Origin: Lysinibacillus fusiformis | Lineage (GTDB): Bacteria > Bacillota > Bacilli > Bacillales_A > Planococcaceae | Assembly (NCBI RefSeq): GCF_007362955.1 | Contig: NZ_CP041696.1 | Span: 4,154,001-4,218,000 of the forward strand | DNA: 64,000 nucleotides | Direction of reading: 5' to 3' | Shown here: one piece after another, positions 33,296 through 42,517 of the stretch | Numbering within the stretch: the stretch's first letter is position 1 | Layout: each line of letters begins with the position of its first letter | Notes under the pieces: model-generated | Told to the model about the DNA's origin: nothing | The model's database searches: none | The model's input: the letters and a program-made list of their open reading frames with translations, nothing else | Program-made: the position numbers and the translations under genes

Positions 33296-34660
33296 ATGAA
33301 AAATACGCTTTATTCCAGCTTTTGGCGAATGCATTTTTATGCTGCACTATTTATGACACCCCTTCTTATTACATTAACGCTTAGCGGCATTGGGTATTTA
33401 TTTTATACTGATGTGGAAGATCAGTTATATGATGACTATTTCTTTGGAGATAGTAAAAAAACAGAAGTATTAACGATTGATGAAGGGATTAAAGAAGCAG
33501 AAGCGGCGTTTGCAGGCTATACAACAGATAAAATTATCGTGTTAGAAGAACCTTATAATACACGTTTAACGATGACAAATGAAGAAGGCTCACAGAGATA
33601 TTTGTTTTTAGATCACAATAATCAAATTGTTGGTCACCAAGATGCGCAATACACATTTGGAAATATCATCAGAAACTTGCACAGTTCCTTATTCATAGGG
33701 GGCACCGTAGTTAACTATCTCGTAGAATTAGCAGCATGTTGGGCCATTTTTTTACTACTTTCAGGCCTGTACATGACCTTTAAAGGAAAAGTATTAAAGA
33801 AAGCGAAACAGCCCAACAAACGACAAAAAAATAAAAGAATGCATGCCCTTATTGGTACGATTATTACCATTCCGATGGTTGTCATCATTTTCACAGGTCT
33901 ACCATGGTCTGCGTTTATGGGAAATATTATTTATAATGCTTCCCAAGAAAACCCTTCATTCGGCACACCGATATTGCAACAGCAACCGCCTACATCGGAT
34001 ATGAGTGAAATTCCTTGGGCAACACGTCAGGAAGTGGCCCCTCAGTCCGATACTGGACATGCGCATCATGGAATGGGTGCAGTAAAGAGTAATGTGACTA
34101 ATCCAAATCAATTGGCTGTTGAAAGTCTTCAACAAAAGATAGATGCCATGGACATTGCCAAACCGTATTCGATTATTTATCCTACAAGTGAAACAGGCGT
34201 ATTTACAGTTGCTAAATCAAGCAACACAGGAGTAACTGGGCTTGATGTGAGCCCAAATGACGAAGTGACTATGTATTTTGATCAATATAGTGGCGAATTT
34301 ATGGCCAAAGTGGGTTATGAGGATTACGGAATTTTAGCAAAATGGTTTACATGGGGAATTCCATTACATGAAGGTCACTTATTTGGCTGGCCCAATAAAT
34401 TGTTAAATTTAATTGTGTGTGTTGCATTTTTGGGCGTTATTTTTTGGGGGTTCCGTACTTGGTTGCTTCGAAAGAAAAATGGCTTACTGTCTGCACCACC
34501 TCAACTATCTCAGAAGATCTCCATTCCTTTTATCGTATTGATGATTGTATTAGGAGTAATCATGCCATTATTTGGACTTTCATTAATCGTAGTCGTATTG
34601 ATAGAATGGATTGTAAGAATGATGTCAAACAAACGGTTAACGAGTAAGGAGTTAAAGTAA
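33296..34660 (+). CDS. PepSY-domain transmembrane protein
   Basis: 454 residues. Helix 1 (FYAALFMTPLLITLTLSGIG), an outside PepSY region (60-130), a helix pair (140-165 and 180-205, each with a conserved His region such as RNLHSSLF and KRMHALIGT), a second outside domain (240-350) with a His-rich DTGHAHHGMG, and three C-terminal helices. This is the PepSY_TM (COG3182) family, often associated with iron reduction or uptake. ATG 33296 lies after TTGGAG. No clear Fur box was seen. Metal reduction is a family-based guess. Confidence 0.75.
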   Translation: MKNTLYSSFWRMHFYAALFMTPLLITLTLSGIGYLFYTDVEDQLYDDYFFGDSKKTEVLTIDEGIKEAEAAFAGYTTDKIIVLEEPYNTRLTMTNEEGSQRYLFLDHNNQIVGHQDAQYTFGNIIRNLHSSLFIGGTVVNYLVELAACWAIFLLLSGLYMTFKGKVLKKAKQPNKRQKNKRMHALIGTIITIPMVVIIFTGLPWSAFMGNIIYNASQENPSFGTPILQQQPPTSDMSEIPWATRQEVAPQSDTGHAHHGMGAVKSNVTNPNQLAVESLQQKIDAMDIAKPYSIIYPTSETGVFTVAKSSNTGVTGLDVSPNDEVTMYFDQYSGEFMAKVGYEDYGILAKWFTWGIPLHEGHLFGWPNKLLNLIVCVAFLGVIFWGFRTWLLRKKNGLLSAPPQLSQKISIPFIVLMIVLGVIMPLFGLSLIVVVLIEWIVRMMSNKRLTSKELK

Positions 34661-34667
34661 AAAATTA

Positions 34668-34714
34668 GCGATACTGTCATCCTTGACGAGGGGATTATGA
34701 CAGTATCGCTTTCT
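34668..34714. terminator. Bidirectional terminator
   Basis: Perfect arms GCGATACTGTCAT (34668-34680) / ATGACAGTATCGC (34697-34709), followed by TTTCTT; it lies between convergent genes. Confidence 0.75.
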
Positions 34715-34735
34715 TCATGTAAGCGGTGAAACTAG

Positions 34736-35137
34736 TTATCGTAGTTGATCGTCCACAAGATCTTCAGGATAATATGTATCCTTACGTAAGCACACATCAC
34801 GATGGGTTAAATGCTCACCTTTAAAGCGGAGCCAAATCTCATCATCAGCCATTACACCATGTGTTTTTCTGACAATTCCCCAACGGTTAAATGCTTGCAT
34901 GCCTAAAGCTGCAAGTAGTTCCTTTGCATTCGCACGTGTTGGAGGAAATGTGCGCCATTTTAGCCATTTTTCCAGTTCTTCAACTGTAATAGGTCCTTCC
35001 ATAGTGGGAGAAAATTGTTTGTTAAAGCCCGTAATAAAGTTTTTTACATAAGGGAGACTACTATCTTGGGGCTTTAACTGTACATTTGCGATGATATCAT
35101 CAAAGAGCATGACATCAAATTCCATATAATCAATCAT
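34736..35137 (-). CDS. Unknown partner of HipA-like kinase
   Basis: 133 residues, soluble and mixed in charge, with no motif I can name. Noticeable segments are EFDVMLFDDIIANVQLKP, FPPTRANAKELLAALGM and DEIWLRFKGEHLTHRDV. ATG 35137 follows GTAGGTGA and overlaps the kinase end by eight bases, so the pair is translationally coupled; GTG 35146 would be too near the ribosome site. It could be an inhibitor, an adaptor or a substrate of the kinase. It has no DNA-binding helix-turn-helix, unlike HipB. Confidence 0.6.
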   Translation of the reverse strand: MIDYMEFDVMLFDDIIANVQLKPQDSSLPYVKNFITGFNKQFSPTMEGPITVEELEKWLKWRTFPPTRANAKELLAALGMQAFNRWGIVRKTHGVMADDEIWLRFKGEHLTHRDVCLRKDTYYPEDLVDDQLR

Positions 35138-35936
35138 TTTTATCACCTACAATCAACAATTTTTGATAGGTGGGATCGTCTAGTTGCATTTTCAAAAGTT
35201 CTTTTATTCTCCCTAAATCATTGGATTGTTCAGCTAGAGCATTTTGTAAACGTTTCTTATAAATAAACGGCGGTCCATCATATAACGCAAGCTGTTTTTT
35301 GAAGGAGGCATTAAATGGCTTAGATTTTACTTGTCTTTTTAAAATAGCAATATCAACTTTTTGAGGGTAGTCCTTTTCATCAGACAATAAGCTTAAACCA
35401 TGGTCAAATAGAGGTGCAAGTTCCCATGTATTTGCTTTGGTATCGTATAGAAACAGAATATTGTTCGTATGACGATCTTCATTTAAAATAAATGCATCTA
35501 AAGCAAGCATACGTGTTAAAGGTAGCCTAATATCTAGTCCTGTAAAGTCAGTTACTTTTTCTACAATCTGATTCAGCTTCTCGTTTGTTGAAAGCGTAGT
35601 CATGCCAAGTATACTATGAGTGGTTTCGTAGTGTTTTTCGAATAAACGTTCTAGAGAAACTTCTTGCTTATCTGCTCCCCTGAAATCAAGAGAATAGCAA
35701 CCAAATAGTTTTCCATTGTTTTCTAATTTCAGTTGGCATGGTTCATAGGTAACAAAATCAGCAGGTGCTAATGTAGAATTCGCTAATGTGACTGAAACTG
35801 TATACTCTGCTAGATGTTCATAGCCTCTAGTATTTTGTTTAATCCACTTCTCACCAATACGCCATTTAGATTGATCACCTTTACTCGAAGTACTTATAAT
35901 CGCTTCGGCAGTTGAAGGGATAAGAATCGTCTCCAT
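35130..35936 (-). CDS. HipA/CtkA-like protein kinase
   Basis: 268 residues. The kinase catalytic loop is present as ALDAFILNEDRHTNNILFL (N152-E-D154-R-H...N159), and the metal-binding motif as APLFDHGLSLL (D178), both as in the HipA C-terminal lobe. The N-terminal 100 residues lack the usual HipA N-domain, so it is closer to the compact CtkA-type kinases. HipA enzymes phosphorylate proteins such as glutamyl-tRNA synthetase. No HipB gene is present; a 133-residue partner follows. The start ATG 35936 has a weak ribosome site (GATGAG). Function as toxin, immunity or signalling kinase is open. Confidence 0.7.
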   Translation of the reverse strand: METILIPSTAEAIISTSSKGDQSKWRIGEKWIKQNTRGYEHLAEYTVSVTLANSTLAPADFVTYEPCQLKLENNGKLFGCYSLDFRGADKQEVSLERLFEKHYETTHSILGMTTLSTNEKLNQIVEKVTDFTGLDIRLPLTRMLALDAFILNEDRHTNNILFLYDTKANTWELAPLFDHGLSLLSDEKDYPQKVDIAILKRQVKSKPFNASFKKQLALYDGPPFIYKKRLQNALAEQSNDLGRIKELLKMQLDDPTYQKLLIVGDKND

Positions 35937-36052
35937 CTCATCACGTCCATTAATTCATATTTTCTAATATATTTCAATTATAAATAATTTGATTCAAAGT
36001 AGCTATTCAATTCGCTTTATACGACTTTGCACAAAGTTGTTGCACTTGGTTG

Positions 36053-36160
36053 TATTGATCCTGCATAAACGGTCAGTAAGACGCCAGCTCAAGTGGAAAG
36101 ATGAGAACGCTTACAGGAGGAGGGCAATCAACTGACCGTAAAAACCCATTGTAGTGGGTT
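36053..36160. repeat. Dispersed palindromic repeat A, copy 2
   Basis: Perfect end inverted repeat ACGGTCAGT (36069-36077) / ACTGACCGT (36131-36139) with the shared interior AAGACGCC, CTCAAGTGGAAAGATGAG. 35937-36322 has nothing else except an aborted ATGAAAAAATAA after a ribosome site near 36220. Confidence 0.7.
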
Positions 36161-36322
36161 TAGCATTTAGGACTACTATAACGTTAGAGAAACAAAAAGA
36201 CTCAACAATGGAGGAGTGATGATGAAAAAATAATCATTTGGAACTGAATCATTTAAATGTCTTATTAGGCATGTAGATAAAATCAACGAATAGGACAAGA
36301 TGAAAGAGAGGGAGACTATTCA

Positions 36323-37033
36323 ATGAGGAAATGGACGGTAGTTAGTATTTTAGGAATATCACTCTTGCTGCAAGGATGTTCCGCCAATCAAGATGCACAA
36401 CCACTAAAACAAAAGGATCGTGAACTAGTGCGTGTTGAATTGAATGAACAACTGCTTCAAGCGGTATCGCAAGGTAAGGTTAGTGCAATACAAGATCTAC
36501 TTAGAGAAGATATAAATATTAATGTGCAAGACGCTAACAAAAGAACTGCTGTCATGATTGCAACGTATAACAATGACGTTGAAGTGGCAAGAATGCTAAT
36601 TGAGGCAGGGGCAGATGTCAATATTCAGGATGATATGCAAAATAATCCTTTCCTCTATGCAGGAGCGGAGGGCTATCTTGAAATTTTAAAGCTATCGATA
36701 CAAGCTGGTGCAGATCCTACCATCACAAATCGCTATGGTGGTACGGCTTTAATACCCGCTTCCGAGCATGGTTATATTGACGTCATTCAAGCGTTATTAA
36801 CAACTACAGCAATAGACGTAAACCACGTGAATAATCTTGGATGGACAGCATTAATCGAAGCGATTATTTTGAATGATGGCAATAAAACACAGCAACAGGT
36901 AGTTCAGTTGTTGATAGCTCATGGAGCAAATGTCAATATACCTGATAGCAAAAACGTTTCACCATTACAGCATGCGAAAGCAAAGGATTTCCATGAAATC
37001 GTGCAACTATTAATGCAAGCTGGAGCAAAATAA
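36323..37033 (+). CDS. Ankyrin-repeat lipoprotein
   Basis: 236 residues. The signal ends in the lipobox LLLQGC, so Cys19 should be lipid-anchored on the outer face of the membrane. Residues about 48-234 form five ankyrin repeats (for example TAVMIATYNNDVEVARMLIE with AGADVNIQD; TALIEAI...LLIAHGANVNIPD). Ankyrin arrays mediate protein contacts; an extracellular one may protect or inhibit a partner. The next gene, 29 bases on, encodes another lipoprotein, so both likely act together. GAGAGGGAG precedes the ATG. Confidence 0.8.
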   Translation: MRKWTVVSILGISLLLQGCSANQDAQPLKQKDRELVRVELNEQLLQAVSQGKVSAIQDLLREDININVQDANKRTAVMIATYNNDVEVARMLIEAGADVNIQDDMQNNPFLYAGAEGYLEILKLSIQAGADPTITNRYGGTALIPASEHGYIDVIQALLTTTAIDVNHVNNLGWTALIEAIILNDGNKTQQQVVQLLIAHGANVNIPDSKNVSPLQHAKAKDFHEIVQLLMQAGAK

Positions 37034-37062
37034 AAAATTGATGAGAAAAGGGAGTTGTACAA

Positions 37063-38148
37063 ATGAACAACAAGCTAAAAATGATTACACCACTACTTTT
37101 AGGCGCAACGCTAACGTTAACAGGATGTAACTTTCTAAATAAGCAAGCGGAACCAAAGCAAGAGCAAGCGCAACAGGAAACATCACAACAAGCAAAAGAG
37201 GTTGCACAAATTATAGAAATACAAGCACTAAATGCCATGACATTACAAGTAACATTTTCTGAAGCACTACCAGAAGAAGCTGTTAAAGTAGAAAATTTAG
37301 ATGCTATCCAAAAAGATTATACATTCAATCATAATTTAGGTATTGTCAATGTGCCTCGATTAAAGATCGGTGCTAAGAGCACGTATATTTTCCCAGTGAC
37401 AGTCCAACAAGCTGACACGACATATACATTAAGCTACAAAGGTGGAGAAGCACAGGTTTTTGAGGGCAGCGATGAAAAAATTAATGTCAGTCAAACAAAA
37501 CAGGTCACAAATGATACGTTTGAAATCGAATCATTTAAAGAACAAGGTGTAACCGATTATTCCAATATTATTGAAGCCTATAAAGATGCGAGAGGCGATC
37601 TATCTTTCCAAGTGAACGATGAAAATAAAGATGATAGTGGCAAGCAATATCAAGTTATCTCCTCTTTACGTGACCGTGTGGTGACATTGACGGCAGCGGA
37701 TGGAGAAGAAACGCAAGCGAGTTACGTTTTGTTTACACAAGCTGCTGATCGCAGACAGGCACCAAAGTTCCGCTTACCTGAAGGACGGACATTAAGGCCT
37801 GGTGTGCAATATACCGTGGCGTCTGATTGGGCAACCGTGAATAACCCAACTTTTACAGCAACAGAAATCGCGCCATTGACAATCAAAGCAGTGGAACCAA
37901 TTGATGATAAATCATTCCAAGTTACGTTAGATAAAGACCCAGGTATGGAGTTATTTGCTGGACGCAGTGTAGAATTACAAGGTGATGATGGCGAAAAAAT
38001 CCAAGCTCACTATCGCTATTCTTCACGAAAAGGTGCTGTCGGTATCTTTGATGTAAAAGAAGGCACATTAAAATCGGGCGTCACTTACCAAGTCGTACCA
38101 CTCAACAACTGGGCTACTGCAACTAAATTAACGTTAAAAGCAAAGTAA
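37063..38148 (+). CDS. Lipoprotein with Ig-like domains
   Basis: 361 residues. Lipobox LTLTGC near residue 22; then a Gln/Lys/Glu-rich tether (QAEPKQEQAQQETSQQ) and three units of about 100 residues that each begin I-x-(A/S)-(L/V)-x-x-x-T/S-(M/F)-x-V-T/E-(F/L), as in bacterial Ig-like S-layer proteins (MTLQVTFSEALPEEAVKVEN; SFQVTLDKDPG). It is probably a cell-surface structural or binding protein. GGGAG precedes the ATG. No binding target is visible. Confidence 0.7.
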   Translation: MNNKLKMITPLLLGATLTLTGCNFLNKQAEPKQEQAQQETSQQAKEVAQIIEIQALNAMTLQVTFSEALPEEAVKVENLDAIQKDYTFNHNLGIVNVPRLKIGAKSTYIFPVTVQQADTTYTLSYKGGEAQVFEGSDEKINVSQTKQVTNDTFEIESFKEQGVTDYSNIIEAYKDARGDLSFQVNDENKDDSGKQYQVISSLRDRVVTLTAADGEETQASYVLFTQAADRRQAPKFRLPEGRTLRPGVQYTVASDWATVNNPTFTATEIAPLTIKAVEPIDDKSFQVTLDKDPGMELFAGRSVELQGDDGEKIQAHYRYSSRKGAVGIFDVKEGTLKSGVTYQVVPLNNWATATKLTLKAK

Positions 38149-38196
38149 AAAGGTAACAGATAATATTGAAAAGCAAGCATCAATAATAGTTGACTG

Positions 38197-38510
38197 CCTC
38201 CATTGTTAGACACTAGTGAACAATTGGAGGTAGGAGCTGTTCTGAACTAAAAAGCACTTATTTTAACGATTTACATACAAAAACCAGGTGTGCTGTTCCA
38301 AAAGTAAAAACAATATGCTTAAGGTATCCGATTATGCTGTTTTTTGATACAAAAGTAAAAATCCGTGTAGACCTCCTGTGAATCGTATTTGCGACGAAAG
38401 CATGAGTGAAACGTAGAGGAAAAGCAAGCGCATGAGACCCAGCAGGGAGCGTTAGCGAGCGATGCGGCTCATGCCTTGCCCGCGGAAAGCGAAGCGGATT
38501 TTTACTTTAA
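38197..38510. repeat. Intergenic hairpin and GC-rich dispersed repeat C, copy 3
   Basis: CCTCCATTGTT / AACAATTGGAGG (38198-38231) forms a strong hairpin without a T-run. From about 38380 to 38510 the DNA turns GC-rich, with GCATGAG...GCGGCTCATGCC and CCCGCGGAAAGCGAAGCGGA, the repeat C hallmark. Right of it (38511-38618) a frame reads KDFLENRKTLSANDLKVPQK and LMGMEMLF, possibly a remnant of a lost gene. Confidence 0.45.
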
Positions 38511-38618
38511 TAGGAAGTCGGACGTTATCTTTTGAAGGACTTTTTAGAAAATCGTAAAACTTTATCTGCAAATGACTTAAAGGTACCGCAAAAACTCATG
38601 GGCATGGAAATGCTTTTC

Positions 38619-39485
38619 TTACAGCAAAGTTGTATCTCGATGCTCTGCAATTGTTTTTAAAAAGTAACGCATTGAGTTGGTCATATAAGCATCTTTTCGA
38701 CGTATAAATACAGTTGAATTGCTGCCATATTTTTTAGGGATTGGATGACAATATACTTTACTTGTAGCGGAAAGTTGCGTTACAGCAGATTGCGGTACTA
38801 GCGTAATGCCAAGGCCGAGTGCAACGCTGTTTATGATTGTCTCTAGTATGTTAAATTCCATAATCCTTTTTGGCATTAAACCTTCATCTTTAAGCCAGTG
38901 TTCTAGCTTGGAACGATAACCGCAACCTTTATTAGAAACGAGGATGGGTGTTGTTAAAAAATCTTCTTTGTGAAAAGTTTTATTTTGCGTAACAAGAACG
39001 AGTTTTTCCATACAGACATCGTATTGTTCTAAATGTGGATGTTTGATAGGTCCTGATATAAAAGCGCCATCTAATTGGTGATCGGTTACTTCTTTTATAA
39101 GTTCCTCCGTCAAACCAGCCTGTAATGATAAATCGACATTCGGGTAGTCCTTGTAGTAAGCGGCTAATATGGTTGGTAAAATACTCACGATTTCAACGGT
39201 ACCGATTTTTACCGTTCCAACAGGCGTATGACTATCTAAAAATACTTGTTTTAATTCGTCAACGTCCAATAGAATTTTATTAACGTAAGTAAGCATTTTT
39301 CTTCCATCCTCATTCAATCGCATCCCTTTTTTATGACGATAAAAAAGCTGTGTGTTGAGCTCGTTTTCTAAATGCTTAATACGTGCTGTTACGTTGGATT
39401 GGACATAGTTTAATTCCTTTGCGGCACTGCTGACGCTTCCTAGATTGGCGACGCATTTGAAAATTTGTAAGTCTCGTAGTTCCAC
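38619..39485 (-). CDS. LysR-family transcriptional regulator
   Basis: 288 residues. Winged helix at 1-60 ([46 protein letters not shown]), then the two-lobe effector domain ([30 protein letters not shown]). GTG 39485 follows AAGGAGG. It is divergent from an EamA-type transporter across a 137-base region with a perfect palindrome at 39501-39535, so it very likely controls both itself and the exporter. Close to YwbI/CzcR-type regulators of DMT genes. Confidence 0.85.
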   Translation of the reverse strand: MELRDLQIFKCVANLGSVSSAAKELNYVQSNVTARIKHLENELNTQLFYRHKKGMRLNEDGRKMLTYVNKILLDVDELKQVFLDSHTPVGTVKIGTVEIVSILPTILAAYYKDYPNVDLSLQAGLTEELIKEVTDHQLDGAFISGPIKHPHLEQYDVCMEKLVLVTQNKTFHKEDFLTTPILVSNKGCGYRSKLEHWLKDEGLMPKRIMEFNILETIINSVALGLGITLVPQSAVTQLSATSKVYCHPIPKKYGSNSTVFIRRKDAYMTNSMRYFLKTIAEHRDTTLL

Positions 39486-39500
39486 TGTGTAGTCCTCCTT

Positions 39501-39535
39501 GATATAAACTATCATTATAAATGATAGTTTATATC
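39501..39535. promoter_or_regulatory. Perfect 35-bp palindromic operator
   Basis: GATATAAACTATCATT (39501-39516), three bases, AATGATAGTTTATATC (39520-39535): 16-base arms without mismatch. It contains a T-N11-A LysR box. It lies just before the lysR start, in the divergent promoter region. Confidence 0.75.
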
Positions 39536-39622
39536 ACTTTCAATCATTTTACGTGATGCTATTTCTTTTTTATAATTCACAATGTGAAATAGAAAGAGAT
39601 TACATAGAAGTGAGGAAAAGCA

Positions 39623-40591
39623 GTGAAGAAGAGTAAGATGTTAATAGGTGTGATTGCATGTTTAATTGCTAGTATTTCATGGGGCGCCATGTTTCCAGTT
39701 GCAGATCATGCACTCGAATATATAGATCCACTATATTTTTCAACAATTCGCTATGGAGCGGTATCGATTGCATTGATTATTTTATTATGGATTAAAGAGG
39801 GGAAGAAAGCATTTCAATTAGAAGGTAAAGGGAAACTGCTAATCTTTTTCGGGATTATGGCATTTACTGTCTACAACGTGCTTGTTTTCTTAGGCCAGAT
39901 GCTCTTGGGCAAATCGGGTGTTATGGTTGCGTCTATTATGGAGGCACTGATGCCGATGATTTCGATTGCTATTCTATGGGGATATAAAAACGTGAAACCC
40001 AAAAAGTATATGATTGTCAGTATGATCATTGCTTTTGTTGGAGCTATGTTTGTTATTACGAAAGGCGATATGGGTTTCTTTCTTACATTAAAAAATAATT
40101 TAATGCCGCTCGCATTTATTTTAATTGGAGTTGTTGGCTGGGTAGTCTATACGATGGGGGGGCACTCATTTCCTGAATGGTCTACACTCCGTTATTCAAC
40201 ATTAACTTGTGTATTTGGTACCGCTGTAACAGGAATCATCACGATGCTAGTGACACTGCTAGGGTATGTGTCGGTACCAAGTATAGGTACAATCGCTGCT
40301 GTTAAATATGATCTATTGTTTATGATGATTTTACCAGGTATTGTAGCGCTACTTTGTTGGAACTATGGTGTGAAAATTTTGTCCTCCATTAATGGTATCT
40401 TATTTATCAACTTTGTGCCGATTACTACATTAGTCATTATGATGGTACAAGGCTATACTATAACCATTTTTGATGTTGTAGGAACACTGCTAGTTATTAT
40501 AGCCCTCATTCGAAATAATATATGCCAGCGTAAAGAAGTAAATAAGGATATACAAATTATACAACAGCGACAATTGCACCATGCTGGCTGA
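39623..40591 (+). CDS. EamA/DMT-family transporter
   Basis: 322 residues, ten predicted helices, two EamA repeats: IACLIASISWGAMFPVADHA in the first and FILIGVVGWVVYTMGGHSFP in the second. GTG 39623 follows GAGG. Members export amino acids, purines or drugs, or take up metabolites. The divergent LysR gene and shared operator suggest induction by the exported compound. The tail NNICQRKEVNKDIQIIQQ is cytosolic. Confidence 0.8.
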   Translation: MKKSKMLIGVIACLIASISWGAMFPVADHALEYIDPLYFSTIRYGAVSIALIILLWIKEGKKAFQLEGKGKLLIFFGIMAFTVYNVLVFLGQMLLGKSGVMVASIMEALMPMISIAILWGYKNVKPKKYMIVSMIIAFVGAMFVITKGDMGFFLTLKNNLMPLAFILIGVVGWVVYTMGGHSFPEWSTLRYSTLTCVFGTAVTGIITMLVTLLGYVSVPSIGTIAAVKYDLLFMMILPGIVALLCWNYGVKILSSINGILFINFVPITTLVIMMVQGYTITIFDVVGTLLVIIALIRNNICQRKEVNKDIQIIQQRQLHHAG

Positions 40592-40616
40592 TATTCATGT
40601 TTCAAAAGGAGCTTAT

Positions 40617-40760
40617 ATGTTAACTAGTTTATCGTTTTTCTTTGCTGCAGGAATTGCATGCGAACTTGTAGCTATCAATAGAAATGGTCGTAGAAAGATA
40701 AAACAACAAGAAGAGATGATCTTACTTTTAAGAGATTTACTACAGCAAAAAAATAAATAA
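40617..40760 (+). CDS. Small 47-residue membrane-anchored protein
   Basis: ATG 40617 follows AAAAGGAG. Residues 2-20 are moderately hydrophobic (LTSLSFFFAAGIACELVAI) and the rest is basic with a helix EEMILLLRDLLQQKNK. It begins 25 bases after the EamA gene on the same strand and ends before a terminator, so it is likely the last gene of that unit. No family is recognised. Confidence 0.5.
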   Translation: MLTSLSFFFAAGIACELVAINRNGRRKIKQQEEMILLLRDLLQQKNK

Positions 40761-40780
40761 ATCTATTAGGTACTCACAAT

Positions 40781-40828
40781 AAAAATGAACTACACCCACT
40801 AACGATTAATGGGGTAGTTCATTTTTTT
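40781..40828 (+). terminator. Rho-independent terminator after the EamA unit
   Basis: AAAAATGAACTAC (40781-40793) / GTAGTTCATTTTT (40814-40826) with further T. Confidence 0.8.
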
Positions 40829-40874
40829 ACTGCTTACTTTTAAACATATATGTAGCTCATATCAATTATTATCT

Positions 40875-41480
40875 TTAAAGCCAACCTTTGTCACTGGCAA
40901 TATGAACAGCTTGCTGTCTGGATTCCACGTGGAGTTTCTGAATAGAGGTAGATAAATAATTTCGAATTGTGCCTTTTGTTAAAAATAATTTTTTGCTTAT
41001 CTCACTGGTTGTGAAACCTTCTTTAACAAGCTGGAGCACAGCGATTTCTCGCTCATTTAGCGGGTTCTGCTCCTTCATAAATAATGTAGCGGCTAAATCT
41101 CTACTTACGACCTTTTCACCATTCATCACCTTACGTATCGTTTCGATTAAATAATCAATCGGCTCATCCTTCAATAAATAACCATTGACCTCACAATCCA
41201 TCGCCTTCTGTAAATACCCCGGCCGGGCGAAAGTAGTGACAATCATCACTTTGCAAGGTAGTTGATCATTTTTAATTTTTTCTGCAAGCTCCAGTCCTGT
41301 CAGATTCGGCATCTCGATATCCAAGATACAAACATCAGGTACATCGCTTTGTATGCATTCCCATGCTTTTTGGCCATCGGAAACTTCTGCAATTACCTCG
41401 ATATCAGTCTCGAAAGACAGTAATGATGTTAAGGCACCGCGCAACATTTGTTGGTCTTCGGCTAGTAAAACACGTATCAT
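40875..41480 (-). CDS. NarL/LuxR-type response regulator, DesR-like
   Basis: 201 residues. Receiver domain with acidic pair LAEDQQML, phospho-acceptor Asp in VCILDIEMPNLTG, T in MIVTTFARPG and Lys in YLLKDEP; C-terminal LuxR helix-turn-helix LNEREIAVLQLVKEG, TTSEISKKLFLTKGTIRNYL. It overlaps the kinase gene upstream by four bases. The pair resembles DesKR, which adjusts membrane lipid fluidity in Bacillus by inducing a desaturase; no desaturase gene is near, so target genes are unknown. Confidence 0.85.
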   Translation of the reverse strand: MIRVLLAEDQQMLRGALTSLLSFETDIEVIAEVSDGQKAWECIQSDVPDVCILDIEMPNLTGLELAEKIKNDQLPCKVMIVTTFARPGYLQKAMDCEVNGYLLKDEPIDYLIETIRKVMNGEKVVSRDLAATLFMKEQNPLNEREIAVLQLVKEGFTTSEISKKLFLTKGTIRNYLSTSIQKLHVESRQQAVHIASDKGWL

Positions 41481-42517
41481 TTAATGGGCTCCTTTCGATA
41501 GTGTTGGAAAGGTAGTTTGAACGAAACAAGGGTTCCAGTATTTGATAAATTATCAATAGTCGCAGTGCCTTGGAGGATAGTCATTCTTTCCTTCATAGAC
41601 GAAATGCCATTCCCGAGACCTTGATTCGTCAAGCCTATACCGTCATCGATTATGTTTAGCTCATAGACATGGTCGATATAGTCAATTTCTACATGACAAG
41701 ACTTTGCTTGACTATGTTTGATGATATTTGTGGTTGCTTCTCGCACACATAAAGAAAGCATCGTTTCTTCTACGCTTGATAACAGGATTTTTGGACATTT
41801 GTTCGTTATTTTACTTGCAATATCAGCTGTTTGAAGGAGTTTCTCACAGTGTGAAAGTTCACTTTCTAAAGAAATAAAGTTCATATCTGACACTAACTCT
41901 CGTACTTGTTTAAGTGCTGCACGCGTTGTGGCTAAAATATCTTGTAACTCGTCTTTTACTTTGGATGGATCTTTATCGACTAATTTTGTTGTCAGCTCCG
42001 TTTTTAATTTAATCATTGTCAGTGTGTGGCCAATGGTATCGTGGAGATCTCTGGCAATACGTTGCCTTTCGTCCTGTTTTACAAGTTGCGTATTGACCGT
42101 TGCTAACTCAACTTTTAAATTTTTTGCTTTTTCTATATAGTAAATCAGCACGGGGAAGACAAGTTGAATCATCATAATAGGAAGTATAATAGGGTCGTCT
42201 ATTTTGAATAGCTCGCCTGTTTCAACCCATAAAACAATGATAAACATCAGGGCGATTGCAAGCATTGCTGAAGCAATATGCCATTTGACTTGTGCTCTCC
42301 CGATTAAATCTGCGAACGTGAATCCGAAAAATAGCATGATAGAACCTTCGTAAATCCCGATTATTGTAACGCTAAAGAGCCCTGTTAATGTTGCCAGATG
42401 AAGGCGCCAATCCTTATACCATAATGCAAAATAAAATGCTACTAGGAATATCATGAGGATAATTATTTTAGCTACAACTGGTAAATCCGAGTTCGAGCTT
42501 ACTACCATGGATATCAA
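41477..42517 (-). CDS. Sensor histidine kinase, DesK-like (N-terminus extends beyond)
   Basis: HisKA_3-type kinase: a membrane sensor with four to five helices, phospho-acceptor in RIARDLHDTIGHTLTMIKL, and N-box REATTNIIKHSQAK with GIGLTNQGLGNG. The coordinates start at TTG 42517, which has no ribosome site and falls inside helix 1. In the same frame, 22 codons more (KIYPKDQAKQYLIIDVVSII) reach back to an ATA codon at 42583-42581 preceded by AAGGGTTGG; that would give 368 residues, very close to DesK's 370. Either ATA is a rare start or a start ATG was mutated. Kinase motifs are complete. Confidence 0.75.
   Translation of the reverse strand: MISMVVSSNSDLPVVAKIIILMIFLVAFYFALWYKDWRLHLATLTGLFSVTIIGIYEGSIMLFFGFTFADLIGRAQVKWHIASAMLAIALMFIIVLWVETGELFKIDDPIILPIMMIQLVFPVLIYYIEKAKNLKVELATVNTQLVKQDERQRIARDLHDTIGHTLTMIKLKTELTTKLVDKDPSKVKDELQDILATTRAALKQVRELVSDMNFISLESELSHCEKLLQTADIASKITNKCPKILLSSVEETMLSLCVREATTNIIKHSQAKSCHVEIDYIDHVYELNIIDDGIGLTNQGLGNGISSMKERMTILQGTATIDNLSNTGTLVSFKLPFQHYRKEPIK

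Noticed and set aside
34736..35936. Classical HipBA toxin-antitoxin operon
   Set aside because: No HTH antitoxin gene is present and the kinase lacks the HipA N-domain, so I describe it as HipA-like only.
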